Assembly (NCBI GenBank): GCA_028564705.1
Contig: JAPXFQ010002706.1
Location: forward strand, 806,001-870,000
Direction: 5' to 3'
DNA: 64,000 nucleotides
Source: Apricaphanius iberus
Lineage: Eukaryota > Chordata > Actinopteri > Cyprinodontiformes > Aphaniidae
The notes under the pieces were generated by a model, which saw only the letters and a list, made by a program, of their open reading frames with translations, was not told the origin of the DNA and made no database searches. The translations under genes were made by a program, and so were the position numbers. Of this stretch, positions 37,101 through 52,100 are shown piece by piece (positions within the stretch are counted from its first letter, which is position 1; the number at the start of each line of letters is the position of its first letter).

Positions 37101-40100
37101 GTGTTCATTCCTTTAGTAAATCTGATATGTTTTCAGTAGCACGGATATTTCTGCAAACAGAAAATCTCTCTTGGACTGTACAGCTTGGATGCAGCTCAGT
37201 GAATAGATCCTTGTACGGAAAGCCTCAGAACTTGATGGAAGCACTGTTTAGAGCGATAAAAAAAACTGTTTTACCCAATTTACTCAATAAATTGGATATT
37301 AAAATAAATGTATAAAAATAACATAAAATTCATTTTAAATGAAATCTCAATTTTATTAAAAGAGGTGGGCAATATTGTTCACTTAGAGCTGGAACCTGGA
37401 AGTTATTTTACTGAGCTACAACAAGGTAATACAGCTCATCTTAAGGTTTACTATGTGGGGTAGTTCACACAACATGTTTGTTTAAATTCGCAGATGGAAA
37501 CAACACTGCTTTTACAGAGCACGGCAAGCAATCTGATTTTGTTGAAAACGATGTTATACATATGTCCGGCCTTTAGATGGCTGTGTGCCCAGTGCATGTA
37601 ATGTTTTATGGTTTGCCCCGGTTTCCTCCTCCTTACCCAAAAAACTGTTGAAAGTCTAATTCACCCCATACCAGAGTATGCTTTTCAGCTTGTTGCTTCT
37701 AAAATTGCTAACTTGATGCAGAGGTGTGGCCGAGACCGAGAGTCTTTTATACTCCACACTGTCGGTCACTTTGTCAGAAATCCCAGCCGACCTCAGAAAC
37801 CCTGGCTTAGCCGGTAGCAAACCCTGATTCAAATTCAAGTGCAGTGTACTGTAGTGTAAAGTTTTAACCAGAAGAGGGCACTCAACTAATTTTTTTTGGT
37901 CCAAAATGAAGTTTTTTACGGAAATGTACTAAAATACCAAACATTTCTACCAGACATGTACACAGCAGTATTAGACAGTTTATCAGCAAAAAAAGTGAGT
38001 TTTGGGGTGAGATGCACCTGAAGCATGGCAGAATGAAAAACTCCTATGTGCTGGGAGCAGCTGGCAGTGATTTCATCGTTTTCGAAAGTCCCCTACCATG
38101 ACAACGAATTACCCAGTGTTGTCAGAATTCTCGACTATGGAACCCCCCCCCCCCCCCCAACACCCCTAAGGGCAGAGACAAACCTTCAGTTTCCTGATAA
38201 ACATGTAACTGCCCCTGTGCTTTCAAAGGCAAATATTGATTATTCCACTGAGAAAGAGTCACACCATTGTCCTTTCAGCCAAGCACTGAGTATCAGTGTG
38301 TGCACATTTAGTTTTGTGAGATATTAATAATCTAGACTTCCCTGCTATGCTGCCCTCGGCTTCACTTTCTTTTGTGGTTGCCTTAATTGAATATTTTCCT
38401 TTTTTGACAGTTTTTTTTTTTTACAGTGAAAGAAAACTATGAAGGCCATTGGTCATTTTGAAAAATTTGTATTTACACCACAAATTTTTTTAAAATGAAT
38501 AAAAAAACAAATACTACCAACATATCGAAGGGTAAAAATATATAAGGTCTGTTTCCACTATGGGAATGTCAGCGTAATTTGATCAGATCTTTTTGTGACT
38601 GGGTAATCTCTTTGCTCGCTCCTTTGAGCTGCCATGTCCTCAAACCCAATAGCTTGTCTTGAGTAATCAGCTACAGACACCTGTAAACCAAACAACTGAT
38701 CATTTTAAAAGGCGCACAGAGCAGCAAAAATAACAAGTGAATCGCCAGGGAAGCAGCAGGGCATGTTGTTTTGTTTGTGCTTGATCTGACACCATTGGGC
38801 CATTTTGAGTACATATCCCTATTCGGGTACTTGAGTACTGAGTTGACTTGATGGTGATAAAGTAATTTAATGGAGCAATCAACAGTCAAGAGTTTTAGTT
38901 TTCTGTACAGAAAAAGCTTTCAAATCAGAGAACGACAGCTGCTGTTTAAAATATGATAAATGAGAGAGAACTGGTTCAAGTTGGAGCTGTAAAATAATTT
39001 ATTTCAAATTTTATGAGTGCTGAACTTTAAAAATGAATCAGTTCCATGGCTGACCTGATACGAAACCAATATAGAACTAGTTCTTTATGAGGCAGATCTG
39101 GCACAACGCTGGTGTTAAAATGGGTGTAGAAGTTAAATAAGGGACTTGTTTGGTGTATAAACCAAGAACTTTATTTATTTTAATAACAAATTATTTAAAA
39201 CACTACAGAACAGCTCCCTTGAGCCACTGCCTAGGCACTTCTATAGGATATGGGTTCTGTACCTGTTTATAAGGTCTTCATTGTCATCACTCTCCATCTC
39301 GTCCTCGATGGCTGCCTGCAGGTCACCTATCCTTTTGAAGGCCAGCTTAAGGTCTGCCTGTAGGCTCTGATTTGCAGCTTCTAGGCTCTCAATATCCATC
39401 TCCTATTAATCAGTGAAAGAGAAACCTGTTCATTCTAAGTTTGTGCTGAGGATCACTTTAACCTAAAGAGATCAGTTTTATTGACAGGAATGATAACTGG
39501 TAACTTTAAGGTGTTCCTCTCATGTATATTTTATTCTTACCAGCTCATGTTTTTTGTGGCTCGCCTCTGCTTCTTTTTTGGCAAGTTCACCCATCTCCTC
39601 TTTAATGTCCCGGATTTGTCTCTGTAAACGCTTATTTTGCTCCTTCTCTCGATTTTCACTGCTGATGCGTTGATCTCGTTCTTCTGTCAGCTTCTCAACA
39701 TTCTCCTTCAGACGAGCTACAAGGTTCTGTACAGCAAGACAAAAGATTATAAAATATATGGCAACTTTGTTTCCAGACGTCTGGAAGTTGTACAGAACTC
39801 TAAACAAACCTGAACTGAATGTAGGACTCCATATCAGGAAAATACATGCCGTTGCAGAATGTCATAACGTGACATGAGACCCTACCCTACCAGTATATTA
39901 GAGAAATATTGTCAGCCTGGTGTGTCTTATGAATGTGCCATGTCGGCAAGGCGATGCAGGAATATTGGGGCATTCCGCAAACTTGACAGCAACATTGCAG
40001 CAGCAATGTTCTTATGATTGATGATCACGTCTTGCGGCAACAGAGTGCTTTGTCAAAGTGTTGTGTGAAATGTGTGCTGAGCCATGAACAACAACAGTAT

Positions 40101-43100
40101 ATATGTAAAATGCAAGTAAAGATTGGGGAATTCATTTAACATTTTTAACAGTATCAACTTAAATGGCAAACTAGAGTAATGCAGAGGTCCAGGAGCTTCT
40201 GGCATTTAGAGCTCAAGACAGAGCGTGGGAAACCAGAGTTTATAGGGGGACCACCAGTGCCAAATCGAGGAAGCTGCCTCTGATGTCTCTGCAATATTGC
40301 AGAGCCGCGTTAACCAACATAGCCAACAAAATTCAGAGCCTTAAGGAACTACGGGCGAATCTCTCCCACCCCAGGAGCCATGCCTCAGAGGAACTTTTTA
40401 ACTATCTTGGTGACTTCGGCACCAGAGATTGAAGAACCTGGCTCAAAGTCCTCAGACTCAGTTTCCAGATTGGAAGGCGTGCTGGTGGGATTAAGGAGTT
40501 CTTCAAAGTACTTTGTCCACTGGCCCAGAACATCCAGAGTCAAGGTAAGCAACTCACCATCTCCACTGTAAACAGTGTTGGGGGTGCACTGCTTCCCCCT
40601 CCTGAGGCGCTGGATGGTGGACATAAATTACGTTGAAGCCTTATGGCATCGACATTTTCCTACAGAGCCCAAGATTTTTGCCTCAGCGACCAGCTGAGTC
40701 GCACTCCGCTTGGCTTGCCGGTACCCATCTGCGGCTTCCAGGATGCCATTGATTGGATCCTTTTGGCCAGCTGGGTCCCATTGGTGGAAGTCTGGCCACC
40801 AGCCACTTGCCAACGTGCCCCAACTCCAGGCCTGGCTCCAGAGGGGGGCCACATTAACCCACGTTCGGGCAAGGGAACACCAAGTCCATTTGTCGTCATG
40901 TCCTGTCACTACCAAGGGGAAAAAAAACTTGACAACTTAGCTCCTAGGATCAATGGGACACTTAAAACCCATCCACCACAATACGTTGACAGTCCAGGTA
41001 GGGCTGCAACCTAAGCGAAAATGTGTAAGCAAGCAAGGGGTTATTTTAGCTGTGGAAATGTTCCCACATCTATTAATCTTTCTGAGGGAGCTGAAGGTGA
41101 TCTTTGTCCTGCCTTCAGACAAAGTCTGAAAGTAAGAAGAACAGGAAGTCACTAGGAGTTAAGTAAGACCAAGAGGACTAGACAAAGAAGACCTCTGCAG
41201 TAAAGTGTGTAAGTACATACTGATTACTGCTTTTTTTCTGTTTAAGTCAGCAGATCAGGTCCAACTGTGTTTACTTACATCCAGTCGTTTGACCTGTGTT
41301 TTTTCAAACTCCATCTTGGTCTCCAGTTCTCGAATCTTGGCCTCCTGACGATTAGCAAGGGATTTCTCAACCATGGACTGCTCCTGGAAATCCAGTTGGC
41401 TCTGGAGGACTTGCATCTGAGTCACAAAATACACATATCAGTGGTGGTATAACAGAGACGTGTGTATTGGTTCAAATAATATGAAGTTTACTGCTTTAAA
41501 TCAGAGACTTTCCTTAAAAATGAGTGAAGCTGATGTTTTATCCCAATACACCCTACAATACACGCTATGAAATTCATTTAGTTTAGAAGGCATAATTAGA
41601 GTCAGGAAAATCCAAGGATTTATGTGTAAGCATTAAGATTTTAACGGTACACATAAGTCACAGTTAAGTAATATTTGGAGTTTTAAATTCACTGTTTGGC
41701 ACGTTTTAAGTGCACTTAAATCAAGAAAAATAAATACAAATGTGACTGTTTTTACTTTGATCAGCAATAAAAAACAAAATATTTCCTGCATTTAAAATAA
41801 ATAAAACAGTACAAGCAGACACAGAGTAGAAAACATCAACCACTTGAAAGCAGTCAGTGTTAACTTTTAGAAATGTTAAATTATTCCTGGCCAATATTTG
41901 AGAATAAAACTTGCTTAAATAACTTTTTATATTTCGACAGCCTCGTCACCGAGCTATACTTGAATGCAGCACGGGCGACTATTGGGAAAATCTCTTCTTA
42001 TCAACTGGGATTCAACCGACTTGTGTATTATACAAAATAAGGAGTTTGGGCTGATTGAACACTTCTCTTGTATCAATGATGTTTACTTTCAGCTTGACAA
42101 TATTTCTGATTCATTTTAATTCAGAGCAGAGGATGTTATTTACTTTCTTGCAATTGAGAGATGCGTTTGCTGTCAAAGTTCTGGCATGGTCCATCTTTCT
42201 TTTTCTACTATATCTGCATGAGAGATCATGGTTTACAAGTAAGGTTCTTAGTGTCCCTAAAGTTGTACACAATTTTCTGTCACGTTTTTTTTCTAGAAAT
42301 CACAGACATAAAAAACAAACTTATGCAATTATCAGATTCTGTATGCATAAGCAAGCTTTATAAAGGAGACCAATGGGCACTTCCCCTTTTGGAAGTGATG
42401 AGACCATGGTAAGGGGAATCATAACACCAATACGACACAGTAAAAAGAGATGAAGAATGTGGCAAAGTCGAAATCTACTGTGCTGCAGCGTTGTTGACGT
42501 CCATTTCTTCGTTCGTTGTGAATATTTTGCTTTTACTCAATCCGCATTTGTTTACTATTTGTGTGATGCTCTAAGCCTACCAGAATAATACAAACACAAA
42601 AGAGCAAGAGTTGCCATGCATCGCTGAATGCATTTCGGGCGGCCGCTGTTTCGGGCCGCCATCCTCCTTGGATTGACTGGGGCACCTCTTATGGGGGTGC
42701 CGGGGTTGTAAGTAGGTTGGTGCCGTCCGGTGGATCGGTGGGGACCGTGCCCGGCGCCCAAGCTCCGGCCAGTTCCATTAGTTCTACTGCCTGGTCAGTT
42801 CATCTGGGGGGGGCTGTCCGGTATTAACTGGGGCACAGATCTTGGCCCTCTGCATGGGGCGGGATCTGGACCCGGGAGCTGGTAGATCTGGATGTCCATA
42901 TGTTGGCTGGGCGCGGCCTGGGGAGGGCGTACATCCGCTGTGGCTTTACTGTTGCTCCCTGGCGTATGGGTGTGTGTGTGTGTGTGTGTGTGTGTGGGGG
43001 GGGGGTTGTTGGTGGTGGTCCGGGGTGGCGGCGGCGTGTATTGTCCGTCGATCGGCTGCAGGCGCCTCCTGCCCGGCGGTGGCGGCAGGGGACCCCTTTC

Positions 43101-46100
43101 GGCGGGTCCCTGGTCGGGGCCCTGCTGGGGGGCGGGGTGCCCCTGATCCCCGTGGCCTCCGGGTCCTGTTCCGGGCCCGCCCTGGCCGGTAGCCGGTTTC
43201 CGGCGGAGCCCGTGGGCTCTTCCCTGCGATCTCTCGGGGCCCCAGCGTTGCGGCTAGTTGGTGTTCCCCTGGGGCTTCCATCTGTTCCTCTCTTGGTGGG
43301 TGATCGGTCCTGCGCTGGTCCGCCTGCGGCTCCTGCGCTCTGTGGGACTCTGGATGCATGCGGCTCCTGCCTCCTTCATGTCTGTGTCGATTCCTGTAGG
43401 ACGGATTGACGGTTCCTTACACCAGCTATCAATCACTTGCATGGGGAAACCTTATTCACACCTGCATGCTCGCACACACACATATAGGTGTGGGACATTG
43501 GTGAGGACGGACATATCTTGAGCTGAGGTTATCATCATTAGTTAGCTTTTACCAGGAGCTTAACAGAAACATTAGTATTGTGTTTATTAATCCATGCTTG
43601 TGTGTAGTGAATGTATAATTCTTTATTTTTATTACTGGATCTGAACTATTGGTGTGGTTCTGTTCAGTTTGTTGTTTTTGTTTGTTTTGTTTTACCGCTT
43701 CTCTGCCATCCAGCAGAGGTGGAGGACTGGGATGTTTTCTTGTGTTCTTTGTTTGCCTCCCTGTCTTGTGTCGTCAGTTCGCGCCTCTGCTAGTGCGGTT
43801 TCTTTGCTTCACCTTCTTCCTTTCTTCCTTCTTTTCTCGGTTTTGTGTCCATGACTTCAGGAAATTGAACCCTCAGTAATTACTAATAAAGATTATTTAA
43901 TACATATACATCAAGTGGAGTGTTACAGCAAAGATGTAATACTCTGCTTGGGAAAGTAAATCTGTTGGGCTTGTACTTGGTACTCAGACACCAAGTCTGA
44001 GTGGCAAACTGCTAGACAGGACACGTAAGAAAAATAAAAAAATAAATAAAAGGAAATGTTTTGTGAAGACAATTCATCGACTTTTAGCTAGCCCATTAAG
44101 AGTCATGTTTGGAAAGAGTGACAGATTAAATCATTTTCCTTTACCCATGCTAAAACTAACCTTTTCCTGAACCTCCTGCTTCTCCTTGAGGGCCTCTTCC
44201 AACTGAGACTGCAGGTCATTGATTTGAGCCAAGTTCTGAGCCAACTGAAATCACAGCACAGAGGAACAATGAGAAAAGTCTGGCAATAGTTGACATCAAA
44301 CATTTGCTGCTTTTGGTTTTATTGAAAACTGAACAACAATTCAGTGTGTGAATGCGTGCGTTAATGGGTGAATGACCAAATGTAATGTGAAGCGCTTTGA
44401 GGTCCATAGGGACCAAAGAAAGCCCTACACATGTTCAGGAGATTTACCATTTTAACATTCATTTTTTTCTATTCACTATTAATTACATAGTAAAATGCTA
44501 CATTAAAAACAGACTTTTTAAAACGTTAGTTAGCACAAGAAAATAATAAAATTTTGTTTGGTCCATTATTGTTTTTACAGTCACAACACTTTTGCAATAA
44601 GTCTTCACAACTGGAAATTATTGGTGCGATATTTGTAAAGGAAATGCATTTAAAACAAATGCACTGGGATATGCCAATTAAAACACAAGGCAAGTGTTTC
44701 ATGAGCATAGCCAACGTAGTGGAACTGTCCAAATTCTTATTGTACAAGGTATACTAAAAATTTTAGAACTCACTAGAATTTATTTCAACATTAACTTTGT
44801 CAAATGTAAGTTTTATAGTAGGACAAAAACCCACAGACATACACTTGGTTCACTTTACACACCCATGATATTAATTTAAGTAGTTTTTCCAGCACCAGAA
44901 AAATACATCATACCTCCATATTCCCTAATATTTTAAAATTCTATCCACTGGTCTGCATAGAAATCCGTATTTCACAAATTTTTCATCCAACTGATACCTG
45001 AGCCACAGCCGACTTGTGTTTTTTCATCAGCTCGTTCATGTCCTCCTGATCCTCCTCCATCCTGGACTGCAGGTCATTCTTCTCTCTCTGAAGACGGCTA
45101 AGCTGTTCTTCCAACTTATTAACAGAAAACAGAAAACTGATCAATATGAAGGATGTTAGGGATAGATTTTTTAAAATCTGCATAATAGGCTGAGCTTGGC
45201 TGCACTGTTTGAGAACTAGAGTAGAATCAGAATACATTTAGATGACCTTGAATATCCCTGCATGATTAGCCTGAAATTACTCTGGAATTCCGTATATACA
45301 GCTGTGCAAAAAAGCATTTTAGTGAGCCACCATTTCTGCAAGTTCTCCCACTTAAAAAACTGAGAGAGTCATGTAACTTTCATCATAAGTATATCTCAAC
45401 AATGAGATAAAAATGAGAAAAGAAATCATGAAAATCACGTGGTTTAATTTTTAAGAATTGATTTGAAAGTTATGGTGGAAAAAGTATTTGGTCACCTACA
45501 AACAAAAAAAGATTTCTGGCTCTCACAACCTGTAAATTCTTTTGTAAGAGACTGCTCTGTCCCCCACCTGTTTCCTCTATGGCTAAGGCAAAAGAGGACA
45601 CAAGAAACAAAACTGTAGACCTGCACCAGGCTTTTGCTAAAGTTACAACCCTGCCAACAGAGAGGATTAACTCATTCTCAGTGGCACTGCAGCTCATATA
45701 CCTGATTAAAACACCACAAGTTGTTTCTATACTGCTCAACCCTCAATGAAGTATTGCTTGTGAAACTGGAGAGTGCACAAACCATCTGTTTGGCTTTAGA
45801 CATCTCCTCCATCTGAACATGCAGGTCTTCAATCTCCACCTCCATAGATTTTCGAGCTTTAACTGCAGCTGCACAGGTAAACTCAGACTCCTCCAGCTGC
45901 AACAGAGAAAAAATTCAGAGTTTCATATTAAATCCAACTTTGAAATTTAGGTAAGAAATAGAGTTTTGACATTTCCAGCTGCTTCAGCAGCTGTTGATCC
46001 AAGCTTTACTTATATAAACCACGGACCAGATGATTCCTTTGGATAGATATGCAAGCTGAAGATGCATCTTTAATAGTACTGTGTTGGAAAAAAAACACAT

Positions 46101-49100
46101 TTATTCTCTGATTCTAAATAGATTCTTATAAAAAAGACCCAAAGATCGACTCATATATCCAAAGATAGATTAAACCATTCAAGGTTGTTTGACCTTTTCA
46201 CAGCCAAAGTAGGGGACAAAAAAGTCCAGATGGGCATTTTGAGGTTTAGCTGTTACAGGGTTAATAAAGTTTCCCCTGGTGAACTTAAACACTTTCATGT
46301 AATTGATTTCAGGCATGTACACTAGATGCAAACAAATAAATAAATGGCATCGGACACTAGCAATACTGTTAGCGTAGCAGAGGTGTTTTCAAAGCTGTTC
46401 CAAACATGTATCAGTCATCATAACTAATTCAACATTTTCAGATTTGGAATCGAATTGGTTATTCAAATTTGAATTGTTACCTAGTTCTAACTTTCAAGTC
46501 CCCAGCCATTTATAGGCTGTAATCGTGTTTTTTTTCTGATAACTTGAAGTCCTTGTAATTGGGTTATTCTAAAAAACTTTTGTTTTGTGTGTAGATGTGT
46601 TTCTGTACCTGATTTTTCAGCTGGGCAATTTCTCTCTTGCTGGGTGCATTGTTCTTTATGTGGTCCAACATGATCTGGGCATCAGCCAGCAGGGCCTTGG
46701 TCCTCTTTAAGTCCTTCTTCAGCCGTTTCTCAGTCTCTATGTCACAATTTGTTACCTGGGTAAACAGTCCTAATCAGGATACTCTTCCTTGTTGGTACAT
46801 AAACAAATCTGTAATTTAATTCCGTTAACATTCTTCGTGTTTATACATGGAGCGGCCCCTACATTGTTATTAGCTGTCATTGGGATAGATTAAGGTAAGG
46901 GGATATTAACATAATTCTGTGTAGGTGCTTATGATGTGAGATCATATGAAGATCTCAAAAGTCAAAGTGCAGCCAGCAAGAACAATATTAAGTGTAAAGG
47001 AGAACCTTAAACCAGGATAAACTGTCTTCACCTCAGCCCTAACTTTCACAGTGCTACTGTCCGTGTTCAGTGTTTCAACAGTTTGGGTCCAAAAACATTA
47101 AGCCTGTAAGTCCTGACTAGACGCTCATCAGCAGAAAGTGACCATACCTTGCTCTGTGCTGATAGAAGCTTTGCCTCCAGCTCTCTCTTCTCCTTTAGCA
47201 CCTTCTGCTTTTCATCATACTCTTCTTCAAGCTGGACTTCTATTTGCTTTAGCTACACAAACACAAACATAAAAATAGGTTAATTCATGTCTGACTGTCT
47301 TTTCAATGTCCTGTTAGGGCTTTATTGTTTAGATGCCACTGATAAGTGTCTTCTTCTGACACTGAATCTTATTTTGCATCTTGTTTGAAAAGTTTGAAAA
47401 TGTGTGGTGAGTATGGAACTCTCTTGTGTTAATAAAAGTGCCCTGTGGTGATCTCAGTTTGGCTACTTTTTGCCACAGTGCTGAATGATTGACTGTAATA
47501 TCATTACAGGATCTGGTGTTATTTGGGTTTTGATTTTTCTTCTATGTTTGCAATTTAGTCATCTCTGTTTATTTTTTCTTGACCATAGTTATTCTTTTCC
47601 TTAACCAAGTTTCTTATTAGTTCTTTATTCACTTAAGATTCGATTCTTAAGTTATTGTTTATTAATTTCAAATGTTTTCTGTATTATCTTCAGCTTACTT
47701 CTTCTCTGCTCCTTCTATTGTTTTCTCCCCTCCTACGCTTGCCAATATGCTCCCTTTACCAGCTCATCCTCATCTTCCCATTTACCTCTCCCACCTGCCA
47801 TCATTCACCTCTGATTACCTTTTCAGACTTCTTTGCCATTTCCACCACTCCCTCGATACAATGTCCCTTCTCGCTTCCATACTACGCTGAATTTTAATGT
47901 TTGCCTCAGTCTCTCTCCATGCCTCTTAGTTCCATGTTCGTTACACACTGTCTTTTATGAGTTTAGTTTGCCTCCTTCCAGCCAGCATCAACCTTAGCTC
48001 ACCCTAAAGAAGGTTTCAGTGTTGTGGGAATACCCTCCCTTGTTCCAGTTCCAAAGAAAGCTCACCCATCAGTCATTCCCTGTTGCATCACACATCAGAA
48101 AGGTCCTCGAGAAGCACCTGTTGGCCTACCTGAGCAAGCAAACTAGAGCATATTGAGAATTCCAGTTTTCTTATCGTTTTTCTTATGGAGTTGGAATTGA
48201 AGATGCCGTCATCCACCTGCTTCAACCAACCCACCGAAATCTGGACAAAGCAGGCAGCAATGGACCATGGTCTTAGATTTCTCCACTGCATTTAACACAA
48301 TTCAATATGATTTTGCTTTGTCAGAAACTCTGGAAGACACAGGTGGAGGCCTTAATAATTGCATGGATCAATGACTACCTCACAAACAGACTACTGTTTG
48401 TGAGGTTGGTCAAACCACTTGGTTTGACACACAATCGTTCCGTCTCACAAACAGACTACTGTTTGTGAGACGGAACGATTGTGTGTCAAACCAAGTGGTC
48501 AGCAGCACAGGGGGCACCACGGGGATTAAACTCTCAACATTCCTTTTCACTATGTACACCTCAGACCTCCAGTACAAGTCAAAGCTCTGTCATCTGCAGA
48601 AATAGATGATCATGCAGCAACAATCTGATGAAGAAGGATGACTCCATTCTGGGGACAACTGTGTATCCCCTAGATTTGATGATGCAAAGAAGGTTTCTTC
48701 ATAAAATCAAGAAAACTATGGACAGCCTGGAACATCCTTTTCACGTGACTATCCTACAACAACAGTGTCTTCATTTGGAGGTCTTTTTAGTTTTTTTGCA
48801 ACACAGAACACTACAAGGAATCCTTCCTACCCACAGTCATCCTGATCTACAACAATTCCTTGAATAATTAATTAGTACAAGCTACAACACCCCTTAAATT
48901 ACCTCTGGGATAAATAATGTATTTTTTAACTGAAGTGAACTGAACAAAACATTTCCTGACTCTCAAGTTAACGCTTCAGAAGGAAAAACTCCAGGAGCAT
49001 GCATCGATGCTTGGCATGACCCCAGGCTTCTAGGAGTGACGTGCTCCAAAAAGCCGCAGTGACTTTTTGTGGTTAGCTGGATGCATGGAGTACGGTTTCC

Positions 49101-52100
49101 AGGCCTAAGATGAACCTCAAATACTCGAATTTGAATCTTTTATTGATTTAGTTACCTGTACTACATGCGTAAAGTTGAAAATGTCTGCACATTTGCATAT
49201 GAGGTCAGAAGTGTGAATACTAGTCTGTCAAAATGATGGACAGCCTTAAGATTTTTCCATCATCGTTAAAAAAAGTAAAATACAGAAAATATTAATTTAA
49301 CGCAACACCTTATGCAAAGATCTAGGTACAATGTGTATCTTGTGTAAAAGCAGAAAAGGTCTGAAAATTAAAGGCCAGAAAAACAACAATGATGTAAAAA
49401 TGCAATGTGAAATTAACTTTTTGTTTCAAATGTAAGGCATTTTTGACTTGTCCCTGCCAAGGTGTGCTATTCCTGATCCTCTTTCAGTGTCTTTAGACAC
49501 TGAAAAACCTCTTGCCATGATGAGCAGTTTTGCACTCCTCTCAGACATGAAATTTTGCTGTTAAAAAGAAACACACTAATCCTCCTGACCTTCTTACTGC
49601 ACGACTGCCTGATCTCCTCCACCTCGTCATCCTTGCTTTCGATCTCCTTAAAATGTGTCTGACGCAAACGTTCCATCTCCATCTCCAGACGCAGTTTGGC
49701 CTGAAACACAGATCAGTATTTATACACAGTGACTACTTTTACATGCAGCCAATATTCGGGTTATGGTCGGGTTAAGGTCACTATTTGGGTTTCTGAAACA
49801 TGGAATAACCCGTTTACATGCGTGAGCAGAGAGAGTTACTCCTGTATACATGGAATTTGTAGGCTAGACTTCTTGCGCATACAAGAAGTTCCTCTACTCA
49901 AAAGACCAAGATTCCTTGCAAATGGAATATGTACAGAACACAAATCAATGTTCTTTTGATGGGGATATGTCGATAAGCAGTGTTTGGGAATAACGGAATA
50001 TATGTACCGGGGTTACGCATTTAGAACACTATGAGTAGTTGTATTCCATTACAGTTACTAATTTTAAACATGGTATTTAGAATACAGTTACTTTCGTAAT
50101 ACCATTGGAATACTTGTGTGTTTTCCACTAAATACGCTCACTTTTGGTCTGATGAAGGTTATTATGAATGCACTTATTCTGAAGTTTGTGAACGGCGCTC
50201 TGTCACAGTTCATTTTTTTTCAAGTGATGCCAGATTTCACTCAAGCATTCCTGACAAAAGCCTGACTAAAGCCATGGTGGTTAAAATAGGGAAAAGATCA
50301 AATCTGGCAACACTAGTCATCGAGTCGCACCGCTTATGCTTCTTCAATGGGGCTGTGCTTCTGGTGTCAAACTGCGAAGTATGCTAGGAAAACTCCAGTG
50401 ACTGCTGGAGCAGCGGTAATTTGGCATCAATGAATGAAGCGGCATCTTCTTATGATCACCTAAAATATTATATTATACCACAAAATATTATAATATATTA
50501 TAAAATATTATACCACAAAAGATTGTGATGTTCCAAGTGGGAAAATTCTTACATTTTTGTGTAAACTTTGCTGGTGGGTCTCAAGAAGCTATATACGCTG
50601 CACATCAACATCACCAGCAAACTCGAAACATAAAGCATCCGGCTGGCCAGCCTTTCAAAGTATGTGCAAGTCACAAAAAAAATTAAGACGCTGCAACGAT
50701 GTACAAAAACAAAACAAAATCCTCTACAACTCAAAACCAGATAACGTGGTACAGATGGCTCAGTGGTAGTGTAATTGACTTGCAATTACACTCGTCCTAC
50801 CGAGCTATGATGGCTATCGGTGTATGAATGTGAGTGTGAATGGATGAATGGGGCTTCAATGTAAAGCGCTTTGAGTGGTCAGTATGACTAGAAAAGCGCT
50901 ACATAAGTTCAGTCCATGTACCATTTACAGTAGCAGTAGCTCTGCTGTCTTCATCTCCCAGCCGCAGCTGGATAACCTGACATTACAGTAGCCTATATTG
51001 TCGGAGACCTGCCCAGTTTGTTAACTTACTTATTTATTTGGGCTAATTGTTGTACTTTATAACTTAAGTTCTAGAATTGTTCTTCGGGCAAACAAGTTAG
51101 AAAAATATTTAGAGAAATTGAAAACTGACTAAAGTTCATGCTTAATTGTTTTTCACTTTGAATATTGCACTATGAGGTGCAGCTTTAGTTTCCTATGCCA
51201 TCATATTTACTACCAAAGATTGTTTAATAATTCCTCAAAAAATAAAAATAAAAAGCTTTTTTTTGAGAATATACTGTATGGGGTAAAAGCTGCCGCTGGG
51301 TACAAGTGTGGACTGAATGGATGAATAGCATTTTTCAACCTGTGAACTTAGTTAAAAAATTTTATGTTGAACTGAACTACTTCATTTTAAAATGTGTGAA
51401 CTGAACTTTGAACTAGTTCATATAAAAAGTGAACTTTTCCAACACTGGCTTCTAAAGACTCAACATTTAATCTGAAGAAACACCTTAAAGTAAGCTATTT
51501 TTATAGACTGTGTCTGTCTTGTTTTGTTTTGTTGTTTTTTTCATTATTTGTCAGGGCCTATATCGTGTTAGGCCATTTTTCTTAGTTACGGTGTTGGTTC
51601 TATCTGACATGAAGTTAGCCTAATTATATGTTGTTATGATGGGTTTCCCGTAAATTATGGCTACAAGGATAAAAGCTATCTAATTGGAGTGCAATGAATT
51701 TCAGTTTACAATACTTTGCATGTTTATAATAGAAAGTTGCAAATAGCCTAATTGGCTGTGGCTGCAACACAGCTAAACTTAATTTCAAATGACTAAATAT
51801 AAAATGTAATAAAATTTAAAGAGGTATTCCTGCTAAAAAACAGTTTGTTTGTTTATTTGTTTGTTTGGTTTTTGGTCACTGAAAGGTAGCAGTGTTGGGC
51901 AAAAAATAATTAGATGTTGTTATTTTTTTCCCAGTCAGTACATAATGTTTAGCATTAATATGCCCTCTGTTTTCCAACAGGAGTAGCTACCAGCGCATTT
52001 TGTGAAGTTTAATGGACTTAAATGGTGTTTTTAAGGGGAAGTATTTAGAATACAGTACCAGGATTCAGCAAAGTAACAGAATATGTTACAAAATACATTT

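Noticed and set aside
42842..43409. Overlapping frames of 116 to 169 codons, and 137 codons on the other strand
   Set aside because: All arise from one GC-rich low-complexity block; frames on both strands are expected by chance and none resembles a protein.
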